Positions 51,777-60,132 of a DNA stretch of 64,000 nucleotides are shown in pieces. Below the pieces are notes generated by a model that saw only the letters and a list, made by a program, of their open reading frames with translations, did not search any database and was not told the origin of the DNA. The stretch's first letter is position 1; each line of letters starts with the position of its first letter. Location of the stretch: positions 2,270,193 through 2,334,192 of the forward strand of contig NZ_SMRO01000001.1 in assembly GCF_004359985.1 (NCBI RefSeq), in the 5' to 3' direction. Both the position numbers and the translations under genes were made by a program. The DNA is from Paraburkholderia flava (GTDB taxonomy: Bacteria > Pseudomonadota > Gammaproteobacteria > Burkholderiales > Burkholderiaceae).

Positions 51777-52706
51777 CTAAAACGTGGGCGCCGCGATCAA
51801 ATGGCGATGCATCCACGCTTCGAGATCGCTGACCGGGATGCCGTGCCGCACGTTGAACGTGTCCGCCTTGTCCCACGCGACACCGCTTCCCGCCGCGAAC
51901 ACCGCACGGTACTTGCGCATCGTGTTGCCCGGTTCATCGGCGAGCGTTTGGAGAAGATGCCGCACGCTCCATGCTTCGCGACGCACGGTCAGGCCGAGCA
52001 ACGCGTCGATGGTATCGGCGAGCTGCCGGTACGTCACCGTATCGCCTGCGACTTGCACGATCTGGTTCGCGATGCGCGGCTCGGCGAACAGGATCTCGGC
52101 CGTGAGTACGCCGATGTCTTCGGCGGTCGTCACGGTCACCGCGTTGTCCCAGCTGCCGAGCGCGTGCACGATGCCGGCGTCGAGGTCGACGACGCCGAAC
52201 GACGGCTCGAACAGGAAGCTCGTGAACATGCCCGTCGACACGATGATCCATTCGGTGTCGTGCTGCGCGCGCAGCATGTCGCGCACGTCGAGTTGTTCGT
52301 CGAACAGATCCTGTGCGCTGCCTCTGCCGATCACGTCGTAGTCGACGCCGAATTGCCATGGGAGGTAGCGCTTGATGCCCGCGTCGAGTGCCGCGCGGGC
52401 GAGCTTGCGCTGGATGCCGGGACCGCCGACGAAACCGGTGCACGACACGACGTTGTCGAATGGCGCAAACGTCGCGGCGAGGGCTTCGGTCGACTGCGCC
52501 GACAGATCGCCTGCGAGTATCCGGATACCGAGCGCGCGCAGTTCGGCGATGTCGCGTTGCCGCGCGGGATCGGTGGAGTCGATTGTCGATTGACGCAGCA
52601 GGACCGTGACGGACACGCCGGCTGTCGCGCGTCGCGCGAGCGCACGCAGCATGGCCATGCCGAGTTCGCCGGCGCCGAGAACGAGAATGGAATGAGGGTG
52701 CGACAT
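51777..52706 (-). CDS. NmrA/isoflavone-reductase-like oxidoreductase
   Basis: 309 residues with GAGGTC before ATG at 52706. The N-terminal nucleotide motif reads VLGAGELGMAMLRAL, a variant of GxxGxxG; the rest fits the aromatic-alcohol-reductase/NmrA-like family (YLPWQFGVDYDVIG, STGMFTSFLFEP). Cytosolic NAD(P)H-linked reductase or redox sensor. Divergent from a LysR regulator 173 bp away that likely controls it. Confidence 0.85.
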   Translation of the reverse strand: MSHPHSILVLGAGELGMAMLRALARRATAGVSVTVLLRQSTIDSTDPARQRDIAELRALGIRILAGDLSAQSTEALAATFAPFDNVVSCTGFVGGPGIQRKLARAALDAGIKRYLPWQFGVDYDVIGRGSAQDLFDEQLDVRDMLRAQHDTEWIIVSTGMFTSFLFEPSFGVVDLDAGIVHALGSWDNAVTVTTAEDIGVLTAEILFAEPRIANQIVQVAGDTVTYRQLADTIDALLGLTVRREAWSVRHLLQTLADEPGNTMRKYRAVFAAGSGVAWDKADTFNVRHGIPVSDLEAWMHRHLIAAPTF

Positions 52707-52879
52707 GGGGATGACCTCGTGGAATGGGAAGACGGTTCGAGCGAAGTGTAGGGGCGGTCAGCCACGTCATTGTTCGCCGTGCCGGAATTGATAAAACGTG
52801 TCGCCAACGCTGAAGAACCGTCTTTCCTGCGACGGTAAGATGCGTTTTCTTTAGATGGCCGAACCGGGGACGTGCGCTC

Positions 52880-53782
52880 ATGGACAAACTTCACGCGATG
52901 ACCACCTTCGTACGCGTCGTCGAAGCGCAGAGCTTCAGCAAGGCGGCGCAGACGCTGTCGATGCCGCGTTCGTCGGTCACGACGACGGTCAAGAATCTCG
53001 AGCAGCATCTCGGCACGGCGCTGCTCAGACGCAGCACGCGAACACTCAGCCTGACTGCGGCGGGCGAGCGTTACTACGCATCGTGTCGCGCGATCCTGTC
53101 GGAGATCGCGCAGGCGGAAGGCGCACTTGCAACCGATGCGACGCTACCGCGCGGCCGCGTGCGTGCGGACATGCCAGGCGTGATCGGCCGCGCGATCGTG
53201 TTGCCGAGACTGCGCGAATTCGAGCAGCGCTTTCCCGATATCGAACTGGTGCTCGGACTGAGCGACCGGCCTGCCGATCTGATCTACGACGGCATCGACT
53301 GCGTGATCCGTACCGGCGAACTCGCGGATTCGAGTCTGATCGCGCGACGCCTCGGCGTACTGAACTGGCTGACGTGCGCGTCGCCGCGCTATCTGAAAGA
53401 GCACGGCGAACCCGCGACCGTCAGCGCGCTACGCACGCATCGCGTGATCAACTACGTGACGAACGCGACGGGTCGTCCGATGGACTGGCGCTTCACCGTC
53501 GACGGCGAAGATCTCGCGCTGACGATGGAAAGCCGCTTCGCCGTCAACGAAACCGAGGCGTACGTGCAGTGCGCGCTCGAAGGACTCGGACTGATCCAGA
53601 TGTCGGAGTTCGTCGCGGCGCCGTACATCGAGACCGGTCGATTGAAGGAGGTTCTCTCCGGCATGCGTCGCGCACCCGTGCCGGTGTCGATCGTCTACCC
53701 GGAAGCCCGGCAGGCGACGGCGGCGGTGAGGGCGTTCGTCGGGTGGATTGCGGAGATTTTTCCGCCGGACGGTCTGGTCTAG
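52880..53782 (+). CDS. LysR-family regulator divergent from the NmrA-type gene
   Basis: 300 residues. Winged helix with SFSKAAQTLSMPRSSVTTTV at about residues 17-36 followed by the CrgA/PenR-type effector domain (GRVRADMPGVIGRAIVLPRL). Standard LTTR that typically regulates the adjacent divergent oxidoreductase gene. Confidence 0.88.
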   Translation: MDKLHAMTTFVRVVEAQSFSKAAQTLSMPRSSVTTTVKNLEQHLGTALLRRSTRTLSLTAAGERYYASCRAILSEIAQAEGALATDATLPRGRVRADMPGVIGRAIVLPRLREFEQRFPDIELVLGLSDRPADLIYDGIDCVIRTGELADSSLIARRLGVLNWLTCASPRYLKEHGEPATVSALRTHRVINYVTNATGRPMDWRFTVDGEDLALTMESRFAVNETEAYVQCALEGLGLIQMSEFVAAPYIETGRLKEVLSGMRRAPVPVSIVYPEARQATAAVRAFVGWIAEIFPPDGLV

Positions 53783-54029
53783 ATCGCCCGTTTGTCCGGT
53801 CGCCTCAAGCGGTCAGGGTAAGTCCCGATAGAGATACTGTTTACTAATAATATTATTCATCGGCGAATTCATTACCAGACCTTTCCTCTGCGTCCTGTCT
53901 AATTCTCGTGGGATGGCTGGTCGCGTACGCAAGAAATTAATAATAATTTAGACCGCTTCCTGAACGGGATCTCAGCAATCATCTTGCATGGGATCGGAGC
54001 GCCTGCTCCGATCGACCGAGGAGACAGAC
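53783..54029. other. AT-rich promoter region before the lipoprotein gene
   Basis: About 250 bases with clearly raised AT content, including a perfect 12-bp palindrome AATAATATTATT at 53846-53857 and a second AT run at 53934-53951. No gene. Likely promoter and possible binding region for H-NS/MvaT-like silencers of the secreted hydrolase gene. Confidence 0.5.
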
Positions 54030-56315
54030 GTGCGCAATTATCTGGTGCTTGCGGCAGCCACGATGCTGGCCGCGTGCGGCGGCGGGGGCGATTCGCCTTC
54101 CGCCGTTCCGACGGCGAACAATCAGACGCCGGTCGTCGATGCGGCGGCTTCCGCTGCTGCGGCGTCCAATGCCGACAACGAATTCAGGGCGACGCAAGCG
54201 ACGCCGCTCGGCATGAAGGTGTCGACGCCGCCCGTCGTGATCAAGGATCCCGACCAGCATCTGCCGCCGTACGTGCCGCCTCCTCCGCCGCGCGCGCTGT
54301 CGACCGTGACGCTCGGCTATGGCGATTTCACGAGCTATCTCGCGGCCGGTTCGACGCAGGGCTGGGTGCCGGGCACGTCCGCCGGCAGCATCACGATTCC
54401 GCCGCCGGCCACCAACGGCACCGGTGCCGGCGACAAGGCTGTCGCACTCGGCAGCACCTATGCGACCGCGTCGTACGAAGCGGACATCACCGTCAGCGCG
54501 CCGGTCGGCAACGGACCGGCGAACGCGGGCTTCATCGTCCGCACGACGAATCCGACGGCAGGTGGTCCCGACAGCCTGACCGGGTACTTCATCGGTCTTG
54601 ACACGGGCTCGCACTCGCTGGTCGTCGGCCGCGAGAACAACAACTGGACCAACTTCATTGCGTATCCGGTCGCGAGCGCGGTTGGCGGCAGCACGCATCA
54701 TCTGAAGGTCACGACGAGCGGCACCGCGATCACCGTCGATCTCGACGGGCAACGCGCGATCAGCGTCAACGACGCGACCAACGCGCTGCCGGCGGCATTC
54801 GCATCGGGCAGCTTCGGCGTGCGGCGCTTCGGCGTCGGCGCGACGTTCAGCAACATCACGATCAAGACGTATCCGGCGGTGAAGTCACCGGTCTACGATT
54901 TCTCGAAGGTCGTCGGCATGGTGTACACGCAGTCGAACGCGGTGAACGCGATCGACTTCTGGGAGAACTACGACCCCGCGCTCGTCAACCGCGAGCTGAC
55001 GTATGCGCAGACCTACGGCATCAACACGATCGCCGTGTATCTGCATTACCTCGTGTGGGCCAACGACCGCGTCGCGTTCCTGAGCAAGTTCGAGAACCTG
55101 CTGGAGATCGCCGCGCGTCACGGCATCAAGGTGTCGCCGATCTTCTACGACGACTGCTGGAACACGACGCCGCAGTATGGTCCGCAGCCCGCGCCGGTGT
55201 GGGGCGTGCATAACAGCCAGTGGGTGCAGTCGCCGGGCACGCCGATCGAGCAGGCGTACTTCCAGCCGAGCGCGTCGAATGCGAACGTCACGTACAAGGC
55301 GAGCCTCGCGAACTACATCACCGACTTCGTCGCGCCGCACCGCAAGGATCCTCGGATCATTTTCTGGGAGCCGATGAACGAGCCGGGCTGCAGCGGCAAC
55401 GGCTCGCTGCAGGAGACGCGCGCGGTGATGATGAACGACGCGCGCATCGCGATCCTGAACGCCGGTGCCACGCAGCCGATCAACTCGCCGCAGGTGCAGG
55501 AAGACGAGGGCACGTACTTCTCCGATTTCTACGCGTTCCATCCGTACAACAATCCGTACACGGGTCCGGTGAACGGCAGCTCTGTCAACGCGCTGAATTC
55601 CGAAACGCTGCAACGCGGCTTCCCGGGCACGACCGGGCAGACGATGTCGGGGATCGTCTCGAACTACGGCGGTACGACGGGCTTCATCATCTGGGAACTG
55701 ATGATCGGCCGCACGAACACGCGCTTCCACTGGGGGCAAGTGCCGGGCGCACCCGCGACCGTCGAACCGGCGACGCCGTTCCAGGGGACGATCTACCCCG
55801 ACGGCCATCCGTGGTCGACATCGGAAACGCAGGCGCTGACGGGTGGATTCGATGTGAAGCTGCCGGTGTTGAACGTCGCGTACTACAACGACCCGACGTT
55901 CAACAGCGCGCCCGTGAAAAGCTCGATCACGCCGCTGATCGACTTCGATCTGAACACCGAGCGCGGGACCGATTCGCCGGATGCATCGGCGGGCGTCAAT
56001 GCGACCGGCTACGGCGTGCGCTGGACCGGCGCGATCCAGGCGGCGGTACCGGGCTTCTACACGTTCTCGATCAACAGCGACAACATCGCGCGGCTGTGGA
56101 TCAACGGTGTGCAGATCATCAACAAGAAGACGTCGTCGCTGTCGACCGTCAAGGGCACGACGTGGCTGAATACGCGGCGGCCGGTGTCGATCAAGGTCGA
56201 GTACGTGCACAACACCGGACCGGCGAGCATGCATCTGATGTGGTCGAATCCGCTGGCAAGACGGCCGGATGCGCTGAAGGTGGTGCCGTCGGGGTCGCTG
56301 GTGGGGATCGGGTAG
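54030..56315 (+). CDS. Secreted lipoprotein glycoside hydrolase with PA14 domain
   Basis: 761 residues from GTG at 54030, with AGGAGA upstream. Type II signal peptide with lipobox L13-A-A-C16, then a low-complexity Gly/Ala/Pro linker to about residue 90. Residues about 95-280 look like a LamG/jelly-roll domain (GFIVRTTNP, FIGLDTGSHSLVVGREN). Residues about 285-590 form a TIM-barrel glycosidase of the GH5-like clan with acid/base E451 in EPMNEPG and nucleophile E556 in IIWELM. Residues about 615-755 are a PA14 domain (FYTFSINSDNIARLWINGVQ). Probably a membrane-anchored, outward-facing enzyme acting on a beta-linked polysaccharide. Family number and substrate not determinable here. Confidence 0.83.
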   Translation: MRNYLVLAAATMLAACGGGGDSPSAVPTANNQTPVVDAAASAAAASNADNEFRATQATPLGMKVSTPPVVIKDPDQHLPPYVPPPPPRALSTVTLGYGDFTSYLAAGSTQGWVPGTSAGSITIPPPATNGTGAGDKAVALGSTYATASYEADITVSAPVGNGPANAGFIVRTTNPTAGGPDSLTGYFIGLDTGSHSLVVGRENNNWTNFIAYPVASAVGGSTHHLKVTTSGTAITVDLDGQRAISVNDATNALPAAFASGSFGVRRFGVGATFSNITIKTYPAVKSPVYDFSKVVGMVYTQSNAVNAIDFWENYDPALVNRELTYAQTYGINTIAVYLHYLVWANDRVAFLSKFENLLEIAARHGIKVSPIFYDDCWNTTPQYGPQPAPVWGVHNSQWVQSPGTPIEQAYFQPSASNANVTYKASLANYITDFVAPHRKDPRIIFWEPMNEPGCSGNGSLQETRAVMMNDARIAILNAGATQPINSPQVQEDEGTYFSDFYAFHPYNNPYTGPVNGSSVNALNSETLQRGFPGTTGQTMSGIVSNYGGTTGFIIWELMIGRTNTRFHWGQVPGAPATVEPATPFQGTIYPDGHPWSTSETQALTGGFDVKLPVLNVAYYNDPTFNSAPVKSSITPLIDFDLNTERGTDSPDASAGVNATGYGVRWTGAIQAAVPGFYTFSINSDNIARLWINGVQIINKKTSSLSTVKGTTWLNTRRPVSIKVEYVHNTGPASMHLMWSNPLARRPDALKVVPSGSLVGIG

Positions 56316-56342
56316 GCGGGTTTGGTTTGGGAAGGAATGGAG

Positions 56343-56373
56343 CCGGCGGCGCTGTTTGGGCCGCCGGTTTTTT
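56343..56373 (+). terminator. Rho-independent terminator after the lipoprotein gene
   Basis: CCGGCGGC and GCCGCCGG form a perfect 8-bp GC stem with a 9-base loop, followed directly by six T. It is 28 bases after the stop codon. Confidence 0.9.
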
Positions 56374-56544
56374 ATGGCGATGAGCGAGTCGCTGGATGGC
56401 CTCGGCTCTTTGTTCGTGTCTCCGGCGGGTTCGACGTCATCGAAGCCATCGACTTCTCGCGACCTGCATCTTATCTATCCGTGTCACCGCAAAACGAAAC
56501 GCATCCGCGCGATCCGGATCGCGAAGCCGTTCATCGACGCAGGC

Positions 56545-57030
56545 TCATTCCTGCCCGTCTTCACACGCCTCGGCCTCAGCCATTCCCCGCCGTCCCACCG
56601 TGGTCGTCGCGATAAAGCGGCGTGCCGCGCGATCCCATGCGTACGGCACGTTGCCGGCGCGACACGGCCCCGCGAAGTCGCAGTAACGGAGGTGGACGAT
56701 CAGAACCGGTCCGTCGTGAGTGACGATCGGTACCTGGTCCGCCTTCTGGCCCATCAACAGCGTCTGGTGTCGACGCTGTCCCCCTTGATCGACCCACGCG
56801 ACATCGACGCTCACCTGCGCCTGATCGAGGCCCGTGCTCATCTGCGCGGCACGCCACACGACCGGCGATGTGCCGGGGAACGGATTGACCTGGCCGCGCC
56901 GGACGCCGTCCAGCGACGGATCGGTCGGATCGATGCAATCCGCCGCGGCGAGGCCGCTGTGCATGCCGAGCAGCATGATCGTCGCGAGCGCATGCGGGAG
57001 CGTGAGTCGCTTTGCCTGATCGAATGTCAT
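56545..57030 (-). CDS. Hypothetical secreted protein
   Basis: About 161 residues from ATG at 57030. N-terminal MTFDQAKRLTLPHALATIML then a hydrophobic stretch and cleavage near GLAAA-DC, so exported. The mature part has two cysteine-bearing segments (ADCIDPTDP, LRYCDFAGPCRAGN) and a beta-rich centre. No family recognised. Convergent with the terminator of the lipoprotein gene and divergent from marR. Confidence 0.68.
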   Translation of the reverse strand: MTFDQAKRLTLPHALATIMLLGMHSGLAAADCIDPTDPSLDGVRRGQVNPFPGTSPVVWRAAQMSTGLDQAQVSVDVAWVDQGGQRRHQTLLMGQKADQVPIVTHDGPVLIVHLRYCDFAGPCRAGNVPYAWDRAARRFIATTTVGRRGMAEAEACEDGQE

Positions 57031-57090
57031 CACAAACGCGGTGCCGGTTTTGCGGAGTGCCTATGCTAGCCGATCCCGCTCGATCGAGTT

Positions 57091-57128
57091 AGTTAAACAG
57101 GGAAACTTGCAAGTCTTCCTGTTTAACT
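57091..57128. promoter_or_regulatory. 38-bp near-perfect palindrome, MarR operator
   Basis: AGTTAAACAGG (57091-57101) and CCTGTTTAACT (57118-57128) are perfect 11-bp arms. A second perfect palindrome ACTTGCAAGT (57105-57114) lies on the same centre. Overall 17 of 19 base pairs match. It ends 13 bases before the marR ATG, so MarR binding would block transcription or translation start. Probably autoregulatory. Confidence 0.82.
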
Positions 57129-57141
57129 CCATACTTGCGCC

Positions 57142-57585
57142 ATGAACGCTACCCGCAAAAAACCCGTCGATCTCGAACACACCGTCACCGAGCTGTCGCT
57201 TGCGCTTGGTCAGTTGCTACGCCGCTTGCGCCAGGGCTCGGACACAGGCGGCCTCAGCTGGTCGCAGACGTCCGCGCTCGCGCGGCTCGACAAGGCCGGT
57301 CCGATGACCACGGCCGAACTGGCACGCATCGAGATGGTCAAGCCGCAGTCGATGGGCGCGACGCTCGCCGATCTCGAGCAGGAAGGGCTGATCGAGCGCC
57401 AGTCGCATCCCACTGACGGCCGGCAGGTGCTGTTCTCGCTGACGGAGAAGGGGGCAGAAGTGCGGCGCCGGCGCAGTCTCGCGAAACACGACTGGCTGAT
57501 CGCCGCGATCGCGAAGCTCGATCCCGACGAGCAGCGCACGCTCGCCGATGCGGTTGCGCTGTTCAAGCGTCTGGGCGAACCGTGA
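57142..57585 (+). CDS. MarR-family regulator
   Basis: 147 residues. Winged helix with LSWSQTSALARLDKAGPMTT, VKPQSMGATLADLEQEGLI and the wing DGRQVLFSLTEKG. First gene of a four-gene unit with an isochorismatase-fold hydrolase, a small membrane protein and an MFS exporter. Probably represses the unit and is released by a small aromatic ligand. Its operator is the palindrome directly upstream. Confidence 0.92.
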   Translation: MNATRKKPVDLEHTVTELSLALGQLLRRLRQGSDTGGLSWSQTSALARLDKAGPMTTAELARIEMVKPQSMGATLADLEQEGLIERQSHPTDGRQVLFSLTEKGAEVRRRRSLAKHDWLIAAIAKLDPDEQRTLADAVALFKRLGEP

Positions 57586-57645
57586 GCGTGCATCGCGTTC
57601 GCGTGCCGCTATCCCTATTCGACACCCGACACGAAGGAACCCGTT

Positions 57646-58206
57646 ATGCCCGTCACCACGCTTGACCCGAAGACCGCGCTTGTCGTCATCGATCTGCAGA
57701 AGGGCATCGTCGCGATGCCGGTCGTGCATCCGATCGACGGGGTCGTGTCGCGCGCCGCTGCGCTCGTCGATGCATTCCGCGAGCGCGGCTTGCCGATCGT
57801 GCTCGTGAACGTGACCGATGTGCCGAAGGGCCGCACCGAACACCCGCGTCGCGTCGCCGAGTTTCCCGCCGGTTTCGCCGACTTCATTCCGGAGATGACG
57901 CCGCAGCCGCAGGACCACATCGTCACGAAGCGCACGCCCGGCGCGTTCACGCAGACGGACCTCGAAGCGCATCTGCGCAACGAAGGCGTGACGCAGATCG
58001 TGCTCGTCGGTGTGTCGACCAGCAGCGGTGTCGAGGCGACCGGGCGCAACGCATTCGAACTCGGCTTCAACGTCACGTATGCAATCGACGCAATGACCGA
58101 TCTCGACATCGACGCACACGCGAACAGCACCACGCGAATCTTTCCGAAGTTCGGCGAAACCGGCACGACGCAGCAGATTCTCGATCTGCTCGCAAAGGGA
58201 GCGTGA
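57646..58206 (+). CDS. Isochorismatase-family hydrolase lacking the cysteine nucleophile
   Basis: 186 residues. Isochorismatase-like fold with D16 (VVIDLQKG) and K95 (VTKRTPGAF) of the usual triad. The position of the nucleophilic cysteine in T-x2-C-V reads T125-S-S-G128-V, so this is not a classical cysteine amidase; true isochorismatases also have a non-cysteine residue here. Substrate unknown. Lies between marR and a small membrane protein gene, pointing to detoxification of a small molecule. Confidence 0.86.
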   Translation: MPVTTLDPKTALVVIDLQKGIVAMPVVHPIDGVVSRAAALVDAFRERGLPIVLVNVTDVPKGRTEHPRRVAEFPAGFADFIPEMTPQPQDHIVTKRTPGAFTQTDLEAHLRNEGVTQIVLVGVSTSSGVEATGRNAFELGFNVTYAIDAMTDLDIDAHANSTTRIFPKFGETGTTQQILDLLAKGA

Positions 58207-58208
58207 GC

Positions 58209-58565
58209 ATGAACTCGCTGCATATGATCGGGTATTTTTTCGGCGGTGCGTTTTTCGCGAACGCGATTCCGCATTTCGTCAGCGGCATGATGGGGCGTCC
58301 GTTTCAGAGCCCGTTCGCGAATCCGCGCGGCAAGGGGCTGTCGTCGTCGACGGTGAATCTCGTGTGGGGTTTTGCGAACGTCGTGATCGCGTATGTGCTG
58401 CTGATCGGCAGGGACAGTTTCGATCTGCATGTGCCCGGCGATGCGATTGCGGCCGGTGTCGGCATGTTCGTGATGGGGCTGTTTGCGGCGCGGCACTTCG
58501 GCCAGTTCCACGGCGGCAACTCACCAATGGCACCGACGGCGGCGCCAACGCCTAAGGGTTCCTGA
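58209..58565 (+). CDS. Small inner-membrane protein
   Basis: About 118 residues; ATG at 58209 follows a GGGAG site, and an upstream GTG at 58203 overlaps the preceding stop. Three hydrophobic helices (HMIGYFFGGAFFANAIPHFV; LVWGFANVVIAYVLLIG; AAGVGMFVMGLFAA). No motif recognised. Translationally coupled between the hydrolase and the MFS gene. Confidence 0.78.
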   Translation: MNSLHMIGYFFGGAFFANAIPHFVSGMMGRPFQSPFANPRGKGLSSSTVNLVWGFANVVIAYVLLIGRDSFDLHVPGDAIAAGVGMFVMGLFAARHFGQFHGGNSPMAPTAAPTPKGS

Positions 58566-58568
58566 GCG

Positions 58569-59858
58569 ATGGCGCAAGGGCTGTTCCGCTCGCTGCGCGT
58601 CTACAACTATCGCGTGTGGGCGGCAGGTGCGCTCGTGTCGAATATCGGCACGTGGATGCAGCGCACCGCGCAGGACTGGCTGGTGCTGACGCAGCTTACG
58701 CACCATAGCGCGACTGCGGTCGGCGTCGTGATGAGCTTGCAGTTCGGGCCGCAACTTTTGCTGCTGCCGTTGAGCGGCTATGCCGCGGATCGCTTCGACC
58801 GGCGCAAGCTGCTGATGGCGACGCAGGCATCGCTCGGTGTGCTGGCGCTCGCGCTCGGTCTGCTGACGGTGACCGGATGGGTCCAGTTGTGGCACGTGTA
58901 CGTGTTCGCGTTTTTGTCCGGCAGCGTCTCCGCGCTCGACGCGCCTGCGCGTCAAACCTTTGTCTCCGATCTGGTCGGCGACACCGACCTCGCGAACGCG
59001 GTCGCGCTGAATTCGTCGTCGTTCAATCTTGGCCGGATGGTCGGCCCGGCAGTGGCCGGCCTCGTGATCGCCGCGACCGGTTCGGGCTTGGCGTTTGTGC
59101 TCAACGGTCTGTCGTTTTTCGCGGTGCTGTGTTCGCTGCGGTTGCTGCGCGTCGCGGATCTGCATGCGGGCGTGCGTGCGGGACGCGCACGTGGCAGTCT
59201 TGTCGAAGGCTTTCGTTATGTGCGCTCGCGACCGGATCTGCGGATCATCCTGTGGATGCTATTTCTGCTCGGCACGTTCGGCCTGAATTTTCCGATCTAC
59301 GTCTCGACGATGTCGGTGAAGGTCTTTCACGGCGACGCGCATCAATACGGGTTGTTGACGTCGACGATGGCGGTGGGAACGCTGGTCGGTGCGCTGCTGG
59401 CTGCCGGCCGCGACAGACCGCGCTTCGTGTTTCTGGTGGTCGGTGCGGCTGTGTTCGGCGGTGGCTTCGCGGCGGCGGTCGTGGCACCGAACGTGTGGTG
59501 GTTCGGCGCGTCGCTGGTGGCGATCGGCGTGTCCGCGTTGACCTTCAGCAACTCGACCAACAGCCTGATGCAGTTGACCACCGAGCCCGTGATGCGCGGC
59601 CGCGTGATGGCACTGCGTCTCGCGATCGCAGTGGGTACGACGCCGTTCGGTGCGCCATTGGTGGGTTGGATCGCGGATACGGCGGGGCCGCGCTGGGCGC
59701 TGTGTGTCGGCGCGGCATCGGGTTTCGGCGCGGCGGCGATGGCGCTGCATTACCTGATCAAGTATCGGAATCTGCGCGTGCGGTCTGTTGCTGGGCGGTG
59801 GCGCATCGATCTGGATCGTGCGGATGGGCAGGCGGGGGCGTCGGGTTGGAAGGCGTAG
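58569..59858 (+). CDS. MFS exporter, EntS/DHA3 type
   Basis: 429 residues, 12 helices. N-terminal LRVYNYRVWAAGALVSNIGTWMQRTAQDW is diagnostic of the MFS_3/EntS-like exporters; positions 14-20 hold the NYRVWAA core. Motif A is at AADRFDRRKL. Last gene of the MarR-controlled unit, starting 3 bp after the membrane protein gene. Probably exports the compound handled by the hydrolase. Confidence 0.88.
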   Translation: MAQGLFRSLRVYNYRVWAAGALVSNIGTWMQRTAQDWLVLTQLTHHSATAVGVVMSLQFGPQLLLLPLSGYAADRFDRRKLLMATQASLGVLALALGLLTVTGWVQLWHVYVFAFLSGSVSALDAPARQTFVSDLVGDTDLANAVALNSSSFNLGRMVGPAVAGLVIAATGSGLAFVLNGLSFFAVLCSLRLLRVADLHAGVRAGRARGSLVEGFRYVRSRPDLRIILWMLFLLGTFGLNFPIYVSTMSVKVFHGDAHQYGLLTSTMAVGTLVGALLAAGRDRPRFVFLVVGAAVFGGGFAAAVVAPNVWWFGASLVAIGVSALTFSNSTNSLMQLTTEPVMRGRVMALRLAIAVGTTPFGAPLVGWIADTAGPRWALCVGAASGFGAAAMALHYLIKYRNLRVRSVAGRWRIDLDRADGQAGASGWKA

Positions 59859-59860
59859 TT

Positions 59861-59886
59861 TTTTGAGCGCGCGGTCGCGCTCAAAA
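59861..59886. repeat. Hairpin after the MFS gene
   Basis: TTTTGAGCGCG and CGCGCTCAAAA form a perfect 11-bp stem with a 4-base loop, directly after the stop codon at 59858. The T and A runs are in the stem and in the wrong order for a classical terminator, so it may protect the mRNA end or be a protein-binding site. Confidence 0.55.
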
Positions 59887-60132
59887 GTCATCGACGTGAT
59901 TGCAGCATCACCCACGATATCGCAGACATACACAAACAAAGAAAGCGCCACCATCGCATCGCGATCGCTTCGATAGCGCCGGTGCGAATTCACACCTTCA
60001 CGCAGCGTCGCCCGACGCACATGCATTACCGCATCCATCTGATAAGCACAGCAAAAACAAATCTTTTACGGCAGCGGCGATCGCTGGTTAGATCTGTCGA
60101 CGGGCATTATCCCTTTCCGACGGAGACACGCG

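Noticed and set aside
54885..56234. Leftward 449-codon frame opposite the lipoprotein hydrolase
   Set aside because: Arg/His/Val-rich antisense shadow with no domain; the rightward frame has lipobox, catalytic residues and PA14.
59861..59886. Hairpin after the EntS-type exporter as a classical terminator
   Set aside because: T-run precedes and A-run follows the stem in both reading directions, so no U-tail would form; kept only as a hairpin.
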